A DNA stretch of 64,000 bases, from the NCBI GenBank assembly GCA_030684395.1, contig JAUXTT010000025.1, positions 114,033-178,032 on the forward strand. Direction: 5' to 3'. Below the pieces are notes generated by a model. That model saw only the letters and a program-made list of their open reading frames with translations. It was not told the origin of the DNA and ran no database searches. This DNA comes from Bacteroidota bacterium (GTDB taxonomy: Bacteria; Bacteroidota; Bacteroidia; B-17B0; Aurantibacillaceae). Positions 26,703-36,832 of this stretch are shown here, one piece after another. Position numbers and translations under genes: made by a program. Positions within the stretch are counted from its first letter, which is position 1. Every line of letters starts with the position of its first letter.

Positions 26703-29700
26703 TTAATGCATAAAGCGTTCAAATGTGTTTTTCATATTTTCAAAGTCAAAACTTCTGGTATAATTCAATAGTTCGGTACTATAGTTTAAAAGAGTTTTGT
26801 CATTATTTTCTTTTGCGATACAAATTAATTCTAAAGAATAGTTTTCCAGATCGTCAATGCTCATTAGCTCCGAAATAGCATCCCATTTATTCATTAAATC
26901 ATACTTAACGTTTTTCGAAAGATGTAATTTCCACAAAAGTTTGTTTTCAGTTGATGCAGGTATAATCTCATTCTTTGAAGGTGGATTATTGTGAATAAGG
27001 AAATACCGGAGAATGGTGATTAACTTTGTTTTATTGATTGGCTTTCTTATAAAGTCATCGCAAAGTTGAATGCTACTTGATTCATTACTATTAGCTGAAG
27101 ATGCTGTAAGGGCAATAAGTGGAATGTTTTTAGTATTAGGGTTGCTCTTGATAACCTGTATAGCTTCATTCCCATCCATAACCGGCATCATTATGTCCAT
27201 TAATATAAGATCAGGCGGATTGTTTTGAATAGTTTGAATTGCTTCCTTCCCGTTTTTTGCTTCTATAATATTCAGGTCACATTCCTCTAACATTCCGCGT
27301 ATAACCTCTCTGTTCGAATTAATATCTTCAACCAATAAGATGGTTTGATTATTGAACGGGCACTTAGTGGGAATTTCAGATTTCCGGTTTGCTTTTTTGG
27401 AGAAATCAATACTCTCCACCTCGTTAATAGTAACAATAACAATGGTTCCTTGATTAACTTCGCTTTTTAAATTGATCTCTCCACTCATAATGTTTACCAG
27501 GCGCCTTGTTATTGCAAGTCCGAGACCGGTTCCTCCAAATTTCCTCGTGCTTTGTCCGTCCATTTGTTTAAACGGCTCAAATATTACCTGATGTTGTTCT
27601 TCAGGAATTCCTATACCTGTATCGGAAATCTGAAACTTTAGTTTAATTTTATTGTTAATATCCGGTACAGTTAACACACGAACCGATACACCTCCTTTTT
27701 GAGTAAACTTTATGGAGTTGCCTATTATATTAAAAAGTATCTGGCGCATCCGAACCTCATCTATCAGCACTATTTTTGGAACGTTAGGTTCAATTATGTA
27801 ATTGAAATATAGATTTTTGTCTTTAGCGCTTTGTTTGAAGATGGAGTTAACTTCATTCAATAGCTGCTCGACATTAACTTCTTCCTTATTTATTTCCATT
27901 TTACCGGCTTCAATTTTAGACAAATCTAAAATGTCATTTATGAGACTCAGTAAACTCTTTCCACCAAGAAGGATCCCATTTACATAGTTTTCATATTTAG
28001 GAGAAATGGTTTTGCCTTTTAAAAGTTCAGAGAACCCCAAAATGGCATTCATTGGTGTTCTGATTTCGTGGCTCATATTGGCTAAAAACTCTGTTTTACT
28101 TTTATTCGCCAGCTCCGCTTCTTCTTTTGCTATTTCCGATTTTAACTCTAATTGATTTTTAATTAAGGCATCCGATATAATATTGGAAACAACCTGAGTT
28201 TCAATAATGGTTTCTTTTGTATAATGTTGTGCTTTTTGTTTTGATGCTATGCCAAATATGCCATAGGGTACGTTATTGATATCCAGCCGAACAAAGAGCA
28301 TAGATTTAATTCCCAATGTTTCAAATCGGTTTTTTTCATACGAGGCAATATCCGATAATTGGTTCACATCTTCAATAACATATACCGTTTGTTTATAAAT
28401 TTGTTTTATCAGCCACTTGTAATTCTTGAATTCTACATTTTGTACCCGTGGAACCAACCCATTGTCATTTAGTTCCCAATTGTGTGTATTGGAAACAGTT
28501 TGACTATTGTGATCAATCTGAAAAACAAATGCCCTGTCGCTATTCATATATTTCCCAAATAACTCAAGAGCTTTAAAAATGGTATTGTCAATTGTACGAA
28601 TGTTCGATTTAACAAGTTTGGTTGAGATTTCCGTTAACAGTTTTTGAAATTGATTTTGCTTGGAGATAATTAAATCCGTTTGTTTTCTTAAACTAATATC
28701 TCTGATCGTTCCATATATTCGGGTTGTTTGATTATTTATAACTTCAGGCTCTCCTTTTGCCTCCACCCAAATTTGTTTTCCTTTTGTTGTAATTATTTCA
28801 AGCTCTAAATTATATCCGGTTTGCTTTTCTATTGCATTCTTAACAGCTTCTTTTAAAGTGTCGCGATGTTCGTTGGTGCAAAATTGTATGACTGAGTTTA
28901 GGTCAGGTTGAAAATCATCATCTGCCTCGTATATATCTTTTGTAATTTGAGTCCAGATTATTTTATTCGTTTTGCAATCTAATTCCCAACCACCAATTCC
29001 GGCCACTTTGCTTGTAAGCTCAAGATTTTCTTTAAGTTTAACAAGCTCTAATTCCGAGATTTTCCGATCGGTCAGATCCTGCGCTATTCCTACAGATCGC
29101 AAGGCTATTCCTTTGTGATCGTAATCTGTTCTGCATGTCTCCTTTATCCATTTCACTCTTCCGTCCGGCATTAATAAACGGTGTTCAATCGTATAGGGAC
29201 GTTTGTATTTTAAAGAATCGATATAAGCCCTGTTTACTTTATCTCTGTCTTCCGGATGAATGCTATCGAGAAAATTTTCATAACTAACATTCTCCTTCTT
29301 ATTTTCTTTTTCCCAAATCTCAAAAATGGAATCGGACCAGTAAAGTTTATTTTGAATTAAGTCGAGCTCCCATCTTCCTATTTTAGCTATATGTTCGGCT
29401 TCTTTTAAGCTTTTTTCACTATCTCTGAGTATTTGCTCGGAAAATTTATGGTCAGAGATATCGCTTATGTGACCATCTATTCTTATCGGTTTACCTTGTT
29501 CATCATTTATTATTTTTCCTTTGTTTGTTACCCACTTTATATGCCCTTGTTTGGTAATGATTCTGTATTCTTCCTCATAGTGGCCCTTTCTTTCGAGGTC
29601 ATCATATATTTGTTTAACGATGAGTTTATCTTCAATATATATTGCTCTTTCCCAATACTTACTGTCCTTCATGAACTCTTCATGTGAGATTCCGTAAACT

Positions 29701-31856
29701 TTTTCAACAGAAGGTGTTAAAAAGAGCATTTTTTGATCCGGATAAGTAGCTGACCAGATCACATCGTCCATTTCATTAAAAACACTGTCTAGTTTTTGTT
29801 TAGCCACTCTTATCTCCTCTTCATCTTTTTTCCTTTTGGTTATATCAGTCGATATAGCATCGATTCTTATCGGATTACCTTTTTTATCCCTGAAAAGTTT
29901 TCGTTTTGTGAAGACCCATTTTTGTTCCCCACTTTTGGTGGTGATCAGTTGTTCACGCTCTGTTTCACCTTTCTTTAATAACTCAAATTTACTGGAATCA
30001 ATTCTTCGTTGATTTTCGTGTGAAAATAACCTTCTCCAAAACTCTTTATCCGAATAAAACTCTTTCGATGTGTATCCGGTTAGTTTTTCTGTTGCACTAT
30101 TCATGAAGAGATAATTGCCATTCATGTCCATCGACCACATTGCACTATCAACATTGTTAATGATGTCATCAATGCGTTCTTTTATAAGAGCAAGTTCGAT
30201 CTCCGTATTTTTGCGATTTGTAATATCGTGTCTTATGGAAAGGTATTCAGTAATTTCATTATTGTAAGAGTACAGTGGAATTACAGTGGTATCAACCCAA
30301 TAACAGGACCCATCTTTAGCTTTATTTTTTATCTCGCCTCTCCAAATCAAACCGCCTCTTATGTGTTTCCAAAATTCTTTCCAAAATTCTTTGGAGTGGT
30401 GGGCTGAATTCAACAAAGCATGTGTGTTGCCAAATAATTCTTTAGCCTGATACTTACTTATTTTAAGGAAATTATTATTGACAAAAGTTATAATTCCGTT
30501 TTTATCAGTTTTAGAAATAATACTCGATGAGTTCAGTGCGTTTTGAAACTGGGCCAGCTGATTGGCAGTACGTTGTTGCTCAATCAAATTATTATGGTAT
30601 TCCGTTGTTTCTTGTACAATACCAATCATCTTGAAAGGTGCTCCATTCTCAATTTTTACATGCGCTACAGATCTGATCCATTTTTTTTCACCCCCGAAGG
30701 CAGTTACCAAAAACTCCAGATCATATCCTTTCCCCAGAGTTGTTGCTTTGCGCAAAGCTTCCTGAATTATCGGTTTATCTTCGGGTTGATATATATTTAA
30801 AAGCTGTTCAAGTGAAAGATTTTTTTCGTCACTTAAACCTATCATTTTGAGTGTTTCTTCAGAGGCTTTAAACTGATTAGTTTTCAGGTCGTATTCCCAG
30901 GTCCCGATTTTTGCAATTTTAGTTGTTTCCTTTAAGTATAGGTTTTGGTTTTGAATGATCTCATTCTTTTCTTTTTGCTCGGTAATCTCGCGGGATATAA
31001 TATAAACGGAAGAAATTTCATTGTCTGATTTAATGGGGATGAAGTTTACAGCGAAAATTTGTTTCGATTGAGTATCATCCCAGGAAGGCATTTCTTCCAT
31101 TTTAGCATTTCCTGTCAAAACCACTTCTGTTAGCCAGAGTTTGTACTGCTCCATGTATTTTTGTGGAACGTAGTTCAAAATGGAACTTCCGATCACCTTA
31201 TCAATTTCATAATTAGGAGATACTTTATTAACGTATGTTATTATAAAATCCCTGTTAACAATAATAAAAACATCAGGTGAGTGTTCGGTAATAATTCGGG
31301 TCTTTTCCTGAACTTCCCTAATTAATTTTTTACTTTCAACAACACACATCAAACCATTAATTTGCTGAGTAAAAAGTTCAATACAATCACTGTTCTCTAT
31401 CACTTTCTTTTTTGGCATCATAAGCACAAGAGTGCCAATTACTTTATTGTTACTATAAAGTCCTACATTATATACGTCTCCAATACCGAAAGTGGTTTTT
31501 AGAAGGGAGGCCTCCTTCGCTTTTATATGAGGAATAGCTTTGTCAATTTCTCCCTTATTTATCAAACTCTTTGTATTCATTTCCATCAGGGAGAATTCAT
31601 CAATTTCCCATTTTCTTCCGATAAGATTGAATCCAAAAATTTCTGAGGCTCGTTTAATCTCTTTTGATTTACCTGAAAGCGCAATAGTTTCTATGTGTGT
31701 CCGGTTTGTAGTAAGCATATTTATCGCAACATAAGCGGCTCCGGATAATTTAAGAATATCTTCACATATTTCAGTATAATGAAGATTTTCAACGTTAACA
31801 CCGTAATACTTCGATGAGATTTTCTTGAATAGGTCAAATTTAGATGTATCACCCAT
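26703..31856 (-). CDS. Giant cytoplasmic GAF/multi-PAS hybrid histidine kinase
   Basis: At 1717 residues this is the longest product here and has no membrane segment. The order is GAF-like (1-185), seven PAS/PAC domains (about 190-1120), a second GAF (about 1125-1290), then HisKA (FLANMSHEIRTPMNAILGF). The HATPase has DTGIGIP and GTGLGLAITRRL. The receiver has LLVEDINSN, LILMDIMMPVMDG and RKPI. A helical 90-residue tail resembles an Hpt domain but shows no HxLKG motif. The third PAS carries an Aer-like KNKAKDGSCYWVD segment. The LuxR-type regulator gene lies 207 bases upstream, on the same strand, so the kinase is a likely partner. Confidence 0.95.
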   Translation of the reverse strand: MGDTSKFDLFKKISSKYYGVNVENLHYTEICEDILKLSGAAYVAINMLTTNRTHIETIALSGKSKEIKRASEIFGFNLIGRKWEIDEFSLMEMNTKSLINKGEIDKAIPHIKAKEASLLKTTFGIGDVYNVGLYSNNKVIGTLVLMMPKKKVIENSDCIELFTQQINGLMCVVESKKLIREVQEKTRIITEHSPDVFIIVNRDFIITYVNKVSPNYEIDKVIGSSILNYVPQKYMEQYKLWLTEVVLTGNAKMEEMPSWDDTQSKQIFAVNFIPIKSDNEISSVYIISREITEQKEKNEIIQNQNLYLKETTKIAKIGTWEYDLKTNQFKASEETLKMIGLSDEKNLSLEQLLNIYQPEDKPIIQEALRKATTLGKGYDLEFLVTAFGGEKKWIRSVAHVKIENGAPFKMIGIVQETTEYHNNLIEQQRTANQLAQFQNALNSSSIISKTDKNGIITFVNNNFLKISKYQAKELFGNTHALLNSAHHSKEFWKEFWKHIRGGLIWRGEIKNKAKDGSCYWVDTTVIPLYSYNNEITEYLSIRHDITNRKNTEIELALIKERIDDIINNVDSAMWSMDMNGNYLFMNSATEKLTGYTSKEFYSDKEFWRRLFSHENQRRIDSSKFELLKKGETEREQLITTKSGEQKWVFTKRKLFRDKKGNPIRIDAISTDITKRKKDEEEIRVAKQKLDSVFNEMDDVIWSATYPDQKMLFLTPSVEKVYGISHEEFMKDSKYWERAIYIEDKLIVKQIYDDLERKGHYEEEYRIITKQGHIKWVTNKGKIINDEQGKPIRIDGHISDISDHKFSEQILRDSEKSLKEAEHIAKIGRWELDLIQNKLYWSDSIFEIWEKENKKENVSYENFLDSIHPEDRDKVNRAYIDSLKYKRPYTIEHRLLMPDGRVKWIKETCRTDYDHKGIALRSVGIAQDLTDRKISELELVKLKENLELTSKVAGIGGWELDCKTNKIIWTQITKDIYEADDDFQPDLNSVIQFCTNEHRDTLKEAVKNAIEKQTGYNLELEIITTKGKQIWVEAKGEPEVINNQTTRIYGTIRDISLRKQTDLIISKQNQFQKLLTEISTKLVKSNIRTIDNTIFKALELFGKYMNSDRAFVFQIDHNSQTVSNTHNWELNDNGLVPRVQNVEFKNYKWLIKQIYKQTVYVIEDVNQLSDIASYEKNRFETLGIKSMLFVRLDINNVPYGIFGIASKQKAQHYTKETIIETQVVSNIISDALIKNQLELKSEIAKEEAELANKSKTEFLANMSHEIRTPMNAILGFSELLKGKTISPKYENYVNGILLGGKSLLSLINDILDLSKIEAGKMEINKEEVNVEQLLNEVNSIFKQSAKDKNLYFNYIIEPNVPKIVLIDEVRMRQILFNIIGNSIKFTQKGGVSVRVLTVPDINNKIKLKFQISDTGIGIPEEQHQVIFEPFKQMDGQSTRKFGGTGLGLAITRRLVNIMSGEINLKSEVNQGTIVIVTINEVESIDFSKKANRKSEIPTKCPFNNQTILLVEDINSNREVIRGMLEECDLNIIEAKNGKEAIQTIQNNPPDLILMDIMMPVMDGNEAIQVIKSNPNTKNIPLIALTASSANSNESSSIQLCDDFIRKPINKTKLITILRYFLIHNNPPSKNEIIPASTENKLLWKLHLSKNVKYDLMNKWDAISELMSIDDLENYSLELICIAKENNDKTLLNYSTELLNYTRSFDFENMKNTFERFMH

Positions 31857-32016
31857 AGGTTTAATACTATTAAAGAGAGAAGTAGATTTTAATTGTGAAA
31901 ATTACAAATTATAAATAAAAGAATTTCAAGATTAGCTTTTTGATTTATTAGACAAACTTTGGGTTGTTGTCTATGAAGGGAGTGCTATCAAAGAGCTAAA
32001 TTAATCAGTTAAGTTC

Positions 32017-32059
32017 ACATTCTATTTGCGACAAATTCTCTTTGCCGCAAATAGAATGT
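32017..32059 (-). terminator. Long perfect hairpin after the response regulator gene
   Basis: ACATTCTATTTGCG (32017-32030) is perfectly complementary to CGCAAATAGAATGT (32046-32059). After one mismatch, inner CAAA/TTTG pairs extend the stem. It begins 5 bases after the stop of the response regulator. There is no T-run on either side, so it is not a standard intrinsic terminator; it could act as an mRNA 3' end stabiliser, a terminator of another kind or a binding site. Confidence 0.5.
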
Positions 32060-32063
32060 ACAA

Positions 32064-32693
32064 CTAAAAATCAAGCCCTTTATTTTTACCATAAGTGATA
32101 AGCTCTGCAATTGACTTCACACCTAATTTTTTATAAATCTTTGTTTTATGTCCTTCAACAGTTTTTACACTTAAATCGAGACCAATTGCAATTTCTTTGT
32201 TTCCTTTTCCCTTTGCAATCAATTTAATAATGTCCAGTTCCCTTAATGATAAACTAATGTTATCTTCTTTACTTGGGTTGATTGATTTTTGAAGGAATAG
32301 TTTTTTTACCTCCGAACACATGTATGTTTCACCCTGAGCAACTTTTTTAATAGCCTCAATGAGGTCTGATTTAGGGGAAAATTTTGTTACATAACCTTTA
32401 GCTCCTGTAGAAAAAGTTTTCTTAATAAAGCTATATTCATCATTCATCGACACAATAATTATTTTAGGGCTTGGAATGGTGTTACAAATTTTAAATAAAA
32501 GTTCAGCCCCGTTTTCTCCCCTTAAATTAATATCCATCAAAATAACATCAGGCTTTAAAGTTGAAACCTTGTCATAAGCCTCAGTAATATTATCCGCTTC
32601 ACCAATAACCGAAAATTCTTCCATTTTTGTTAATGTGTCCTTCCATGCTTCCCTTACTAAAAGATGGTCTTCAATCAAAAGAATACTAATCAT
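32064..32693 (-). CDS. NarL/FixJ-type response regulator
   Basis: A 209-residue two-domain transcription factor. The receiver domain has the acidic pair at 8-9 (EDH), Asp54 in VILMDINLRG, Ser in IIVSMND and Lys in YVTKF. A LuxR-type helix-turn-helix covers about residues 143-209 (LSLRELDIIKLIAKGKGNKEIAIGLDLSVKTVEGHKTKIYKKLGV). It probably ends the phosphorelay fed by the adjacent hybrid kinase or the REC-REC-Hpt protein. A -7 element lies 24 bases upstream and the palindrome AAGGGATAACCCTT is centred about 42-45 bases before the expected start of transcription. Such placement suits direct activation, perhaps autoregulation. Confidence 0.95.
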   Translation of the reverse strand: MISILLIEDHLLVREAWKDTLTKMEEFSVIGEADNITEAYDKVSTLKPDVILMDINLRGENGAELLFKICNTIPSPKIIIVSMNDEYSFIKKTFSTGAKGYVTKFSPKSDLIEAIKKVAQGETYMCSEVKKLFLQKSINPSKEDNISLSLRELDIIKLIAKGKGNKEIAIGLDLSVKTVEGHKTKIYKKLGVKSIAELITYGKNKGLDF

Positions 32694-32716
32694 GTATCAA
32701 ATAACTTGTTTTTTTG

Positions 32717-32724
32717 CAAAGTTA
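32717..32724 (-). promoter_or_regulatory. -7 promoter element of the response regulator gene
   Basis: On the minus strand this is TAACTTTG, a perfect TAnnTTTG match, 24 bases before the ATG at 32693. The palindrome at 32747-32761 starts 22 bases upstream of it, the usual location of an activator site overlapping the -33 region. Confidence 0.55.
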
Positions 32725-32746
32725 CGATTTTCCCAATTGCTTTGAT

Positions 32747-32761
32747 AAGGGATAACCCTTG
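32747..32761. promoter_or_regulatory. Palindrome AAGGG-N4-CCCTT, copy 2
   Basis: AAGGGATAACCCTTG lies in the divergent region between the LuxR-type regulator and the ParA/chemosensory operon. It is identical to 18400-18414. A further half-like word, GGATTTACCCTA, follows at 32771-32782. The response regulator encoded next to it is the natural candidate to bind; this is inference. Confidence 0.45.
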
Positions 32762-32868
32762 TCGGTAAGTGGATTTACCCTATAAATTAATTCTGAGCAA
32801 AGTAAAAGTGCAGATGTCAGTTAATTCCACTATAAATTTACTGTATTCCTGTACTAACTTCTTTTCTA

Positions 32869-33645
32869 ATGGGCTATGTAGTTTCTTTTTCAAATCACAA
32901 AGGGGGCACAGGTAAAACTACCAGTACTATAAATATTGCCTGCGCTTTACGCGATCAAAAAAAGAAAGTTCTGGTGATTGATCTTGATCCACAAGGCAAT
33001 TTGTCCTATTCATTAGGAGTAACTGATTACAAATTTAATGTTATTGATTGGTTAACCGACCTGGCAACTGATGAGCAAAGTATTATTCCTGTTCAGGGGA
33101 TTTATATTGTTCCATCCTCTGTTTCCATTGCTACCCGTGAAGAAGATGTAAAGAGTTTATGGAATTTCAGGTACCTCATGAAAGAAAAGGCTGCCCTTCT
33201 TGATTTTGACTATATTCTTATTGATTGCCCCCCAACTATAGGTGCTTATACACAGATTGCACTTACCGCCTCAGATTTTGTCATTATTCCAATACTACTG
33301 GAGATATTATCAATTCAGGGATTGAGTCAAATAATGAAGTTCATAAAAGAAATTAAAATAACATCAAATCCCGGGCTGGAGATACTCGGAGTTTTAGGGG
33401 TTTGTGTTAATGAATCAAGAAAATTAACGAATGAAGTATTAGAATATATCGATTTTACTTATAAAGTGGATGTTTTTAATAACAGGGTTCACAATAATGT
33501 AAAAGCGGCTGAAGCACCTTCATTTGCGAAAAGTGTAATTGACTATGCACCCGAATCAACAAGCGCAAGAGATTATAAATCAGTAACTGAAGAATTATTA
33601 AAAAAAATTGAGAACTCAACTAATCTGAAACGAACTACAAACTAA
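32869..33645 (+). CDS. ParA/Soj-family ATPase of the chemosensory cluster
   Basis: A 258-residue deviant Walker A ATPase: [17 protein letters not shown] at the N-terminus, VIDLDPQGN, and the Walker B-like ILIDCPPT. There is no ParB gene or parS-like repeat nearby, which argues against plasmid or chromosome partitioning. The gene is the first of the chemosensory operon, 5 bases before the receptor gene. Dedicated ParA homologues position chemosensory arrays in other bacteria (PpfA in Rhodobacter sphaeroides for the cytoplasmic cluster, ParC in Vibrio). By analogy this one probably distributes the soluble receptor array; a matching adaptor (ParP) was not seen. Confidence 0.9.
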   Translation: MGYVVSFSNHKGGTGKTTSTINIACALRDQKKKVLVIDLDPQGNLSYSLGVTDYKFNVIDWLTDLATDEQSIIPVQGIYIVPSSVSIATREEDVKSLWNFRYLMKEKAALLDFDYILIDCPPTIGAYTQIALTASDFVIIPILLEILSIQGLSQIMKFIKEIKITSNPGLEILGVLGVCVNESRKLTNEVLEYIDFTYKVDVFNNRVHNNVKAAEAPSFAKSVIDYAPESTSARDYKSVTEELLKKIENSTNLKRTTN

Positions 33646-33650
33646 AAAAT

Positions 33651-36600
33651 ATGGCAATAGGAAATAATATGAAAAACGAAAATCAGTCTCATAACGAAAA
33701 TGAATCATCTAAAACAATTAGTATGGGAAACAATGATGAAATACAAGTGTTGAAACAAAAAATTGAACAGCTTGAACAGGAAAAAGAACAGGCGCTGCGG
33801 GAAGTGCAGGCAAGAATGTTATCTGTAGATCAGGCGTGTATAGTTTCAGAAACTGATTTGAAGGGATGTATTACATACGTAAATGATAAACATTGCGAAG
33901 TTTCTCAATATTCGAGAGAAGAGTTAATTGGGGCTAATCAAAATATTGTCCGTCATCCCGATATGCCTAAGGAAGTATTTAAAGATATGTGGGCTACCAT
34001 TGGGAGAGGAAAAATTTTCCGTGGGCTTGTAAAAAACAAAAGAAAAGACGGAACTCCATACTATGTAGATGGAATATTTACACCGGTATTGGGAGTTAAT
34101 GGGAAACCTGAAAAATATATCGGGGTTCGTTTTGATATTACAGAAACCACGCTGGAAAGTCAAAGAACGAAAGGGATTGTTGATGCAATTAATTCTTCCT
34201 ACGCGTTTATTGAATTTGATACGAAGGGAAATATCGTGATTGCAAACGATAATTTTCTTAAAACAATGGGATATAATAGTGTTGATGATATTAAGAACAA
34301 ACACCATCGGATTTTCGTTGAACCATCTTTTGCAAGTACAGCAGATTATGATAATTTCTGGAAAGAATTGGAAGGCGGAAAAACTTTTACAGATGAATAT
34401 AAGCGTTTAAAAAACAACGGAGAAACCGTTTATTTGCAGGCAGTATATTCTCCTGTGAAGGATGATATGGGAAGAATTACTAAAGTAGTGAAGATGGCTA
34501 CTGATGTAACAATTCAGGTTCATTTGAGGGAAGAAGCCAAGCAGGCTGCCGAAGAATTAAAAGCACAGGAAGAAGAACTGCGTCAAAACATGGAAGAGAT
34601 GCAAGCTACTCAGGAAGAGATGCAACGAACCGGCGCGGCAATGAAAGGGATTATCAATGCAATTGACAATGCTTTTGCATATGTTGAGTTTGATGTGAAC
34701 GGAAATATTTTAAGTGGCAACGATAACTTTCTTTCCATTATGGGATATTCAGCAGAAGAAGTAAAAGGGCGACACCATCGTATTTTTGTGGATAAATCTT
34801 TTGCTACAACACAGGAGTATTCAGGCTTTTGGTTGGACCTGGCTAATGGGAAAACACAAAACGGGCAATTTCTTCGTATTTCAAAAAGTGGAGAAGAGGT
34901 TTGGTTGCAAGCCGTTTACTCGCCTGTGCTGGATGGAAATGGGAAAATCTCCAAGGTTATAAAAATAGCAACTAACATTACTGAAGAAAAAGAAACTGCT
35001 GCTCAAATGCAACGTGAAATTGATGCTCGTATGGCATCCGTTGATCAGGCATGTATAGTTTCAGAAACTGATTTGAAGGGATACATTACTTATGTAAATG
35101 ATAAACATTGTGAAGTATCGCAATATACCCGCGAAGAATTAATGGGGTCTAATCAAAATATTGTACGCCATCCGGATATGCCAAAAGAGGTGTTTAAGGA
35201 AATGTGGGCAACTATTGGCAGAGGTAAAATTTTCAGAGGTTTGGTAAAAAACAGAAGAAAAGACGGAACCCCTTATTATGTAGATGGAGTATTTACTCCT
35301 GTGTTAGGAAAAAATGGTAAGCCCGTAAAATATATTGGAATTCGTTATGATATTACTCAACAAACATATGAAAAACAGGCTGCTGAAGGAGTTGTAAATG
35401 CCATTGATACATCCTTTACTTTTGTGGAGTTTGATACAAAAGGGAACGTAATTACGGCAAATAATAATTTCTTAAGCACGATGGAATACACATCCAATGA
35501 TGTTAAAGGAGTTCATCACCGTAATTTTGTTGACAGGGCATATGGTAACTCAGTTGACTTCACCAGATTCTGGGAAGACCTTGCGTCGGGAAGGGTACAA
35601 GCCGGAGAGTTTAAACGATTCACCCGGTCGGGAAAAGAGATTTGGCTGCAAGCGGTTTATTCACCTGTAAAAGATGATATGGGTAGAATTGTGAAGGTGG
35701 TAAAAATTGCAACAGAAATAACAGAACAAAAATTAGCAGCTCAGGATACACAAGATGCAGCCAATGAGGTAAGCCGTGTTATTAACGCAATGGCACAGGG
35801 AGATCTTACTCAACAATTTTCCATTGAAGCAAAAGGTGATTTAAAGTTAATGGGGATTGCTTTAAATACTGCAATTAAAACGCTTAATGGAATATTAAGC
35901 AATGTTTCACAAATTGCAAACCTTGTTGCCTCTTCATCAGAAGAGTTGTTGGCAAAAGGAGAACAAATGAAGAGCACCACCCAGGAAGTTGCTTCGGCTA
36001 CTCAGGAAATGGCGGAAGGAGCCCAACAACAGGCACAGCAAACAGATGAGTCTTCCAAGCTTATTGACACTGCCTTAAAATCTTCGAATGAAATGGGTAA
36101 GAAAGCAGAAGGCATTTCTTCTTCAGCCGAACAGGTATTGAAAAGTGCTTCTGAAGGTTTGGTTACCATTAAAAAAGTAGTTGAGAATATGAACGAAATT
36201 CAGGACTCTGCAAAAAACACTTCCAATTCAATTACAATTTTAACGCAGCGTTCGGAAGAGATTGCAAGAACTCTAAATGTAATAACTGACATTGCCGCAC
36301 AAACAAATTTATTGGCTCTCAATGCTGCAATTGAAGCGGCGCGCGCCGGAGATGCAGGAAGAGGTTTTGCTGTTGTTGCTGAAGAGATCAGAAAATTAGC
36401 GGAAGATTCAAGAAAATCGGCAGTAGATATTGAGAAAGTAATTCGCGAAGTTCAAAAAGATGTTACTGCGGCCGGAAAAACAATTGAATCAATGGAGGTA
36501 AGTGTAAAGAATGGAAATTCTGCATCACGCGAGGCCGAAGTTGTGTTCAATGGTATACAAAGCGCAAGCACACAAAACTTTGATCTGTCTAAACAAATCA

Positions 36601-36821
36601 TAGAGGCGACTTCCAGTCAAAAAGAAGTGATAACAAATACTGTTAAAAACATCGAGAAAATTGTTGTTGTTTCAGAAGAAACTGCAAGTGGAACAGAAGA
36701 AATTGCTTCCTCAACAAAAGAACTAAGCCAAGGTATGAATGAGGTTACAGCAACATCAAGAGATTTGGCAGATGTAGCAAATCAACTACAAGAGAATGTT
36801 TCTAAGTTTAAATTAAACTAA
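33651..36821 (+). CDS. Soluble five-PAS methyl-accepting chemotaxis protein
   Basis: No membrane helix is present in 1056 residues, so the receptor is cytoplasmic. There are five PAS domains between about residues 60 and 700. PAS1 and PAS4 carry the Aer-type segment [14 protein letters not shown]...[14 protein letters not shown], known from FAD-binding redox sensors. PAS2, 3 and 5 form a second type (HHRIFVE/D). A coiled coil ([19 protein letters not shown]) separates the blocks. A HAMP-like segment (about 705-755) leads to the signalling domain, whose tip has [37 protein letters not shown]. Methylation-type sites are seen ([19 protein letters not shown]). There is no C-terminal CheR-docking pentapeptide. 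Confidence 0.95.
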   Translation: MAIGNNMKNENQSHNENESSKTISMGNNDEIQVLKQKIEQLEQEKEQALREVQARMLSVDQACIVSETDLKGCITYVNDKHCEVSQYSREELIGANQNIVRHPDMPKEVFKDMWATIGRGKIFRGLVKNKRKDGTPYYVDGIFTPVLGVNGKPEKYIGVRFDITETTLESQRTKGIVDAINSSYAFIEFDTKGNIVIANDNFLKTMGYNSVDDIKNKHHRIFVEPSFASTADYDNFWKELEGGKTFTDEYKRLKNNGETVYLQAVYSPVKDDMGRITKVVKMATDVTIQVHLREEAKQAAEELKAQEEELRQNMEEMQATQEEMQRTGAAMKGIINAIDNAFAYVEFDVNGNILSGNDNFLSIMGYSAEEVKGRHHRIFVDKSFATTQEYSGFWLDLANGKTQNGQFLRISKSGEEVWLQAVYSPVLDGNGKISKVIKIATNITEEKETAAQMQREIDARMASVDQACIVSETDLKGYITYVNDKHCEVSQYTREELMGSNQNIVRHPDMPKEVFKEMWATIGRGKIFRGLVKNRRKDGTPYYVDGVFTPVLGKNGKPVKYIGIRYDITQQTYEKQAAEGVVNAIDTSFTFVEFDTKGNVITANNNFLSTMEYTSNDVKGVHHRNFVDRAYGNSVDFTRFWEDLASGRVQAGEFKRFTRSGKEIWLQAVYSPVKDDMGRIVKVVKIATEITEQKLAAQDTQDAANEVSRVINAMAQGDLTQQFSIEAKGDLKLMGIALNTAIKTLNGILSNVSQIANLVASSSEELLAKGEQMKSTTQEVASATQEMAEGAQQQAQQTDESSKLIDTALKSSNEMGKKAEGISSSAEQVLKSASEGLVTIKKVVENMNEIQDSAKNTSNSITILTQRSEEIARTLNVITDIAAQTNLLALNAAIEAARAGDAGRGFAVVAEEIRKLAEDSRKSAVDIEKVIREVQKDVTAAGKTIESMEVSVKNGNSASREAEVVFNGIQSASTQNFDLSKQIIEATSSQKEVITNTVKNIEKIVVVSEETASGTEEIASSTKELSQGMNEVTATSRDLADVANQLQENVSKFKLN
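33810..35750 (+). repeat. Internal duplication of a PAS pair, offset 1215 bases
   Basis: The block coding for PAS1-PAS2 (from 33810) recurs as PAS4-PAS5 (from 35025) with the constant offset of 1215 bases (405 residues). The first PAS of each pair is almost identical at the protein level. This indicates duplication inside the receptor gene. Confidence 0.75.
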
Positions 36822-36832
36822 TATCATTTACA

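Noticed and set aside
32869..33645. Plasmid or chromosome partition locus
   Set aside because: There is no ParB gene and no parS-like repeat, while che genes follow directly; array positioning is the better reading.
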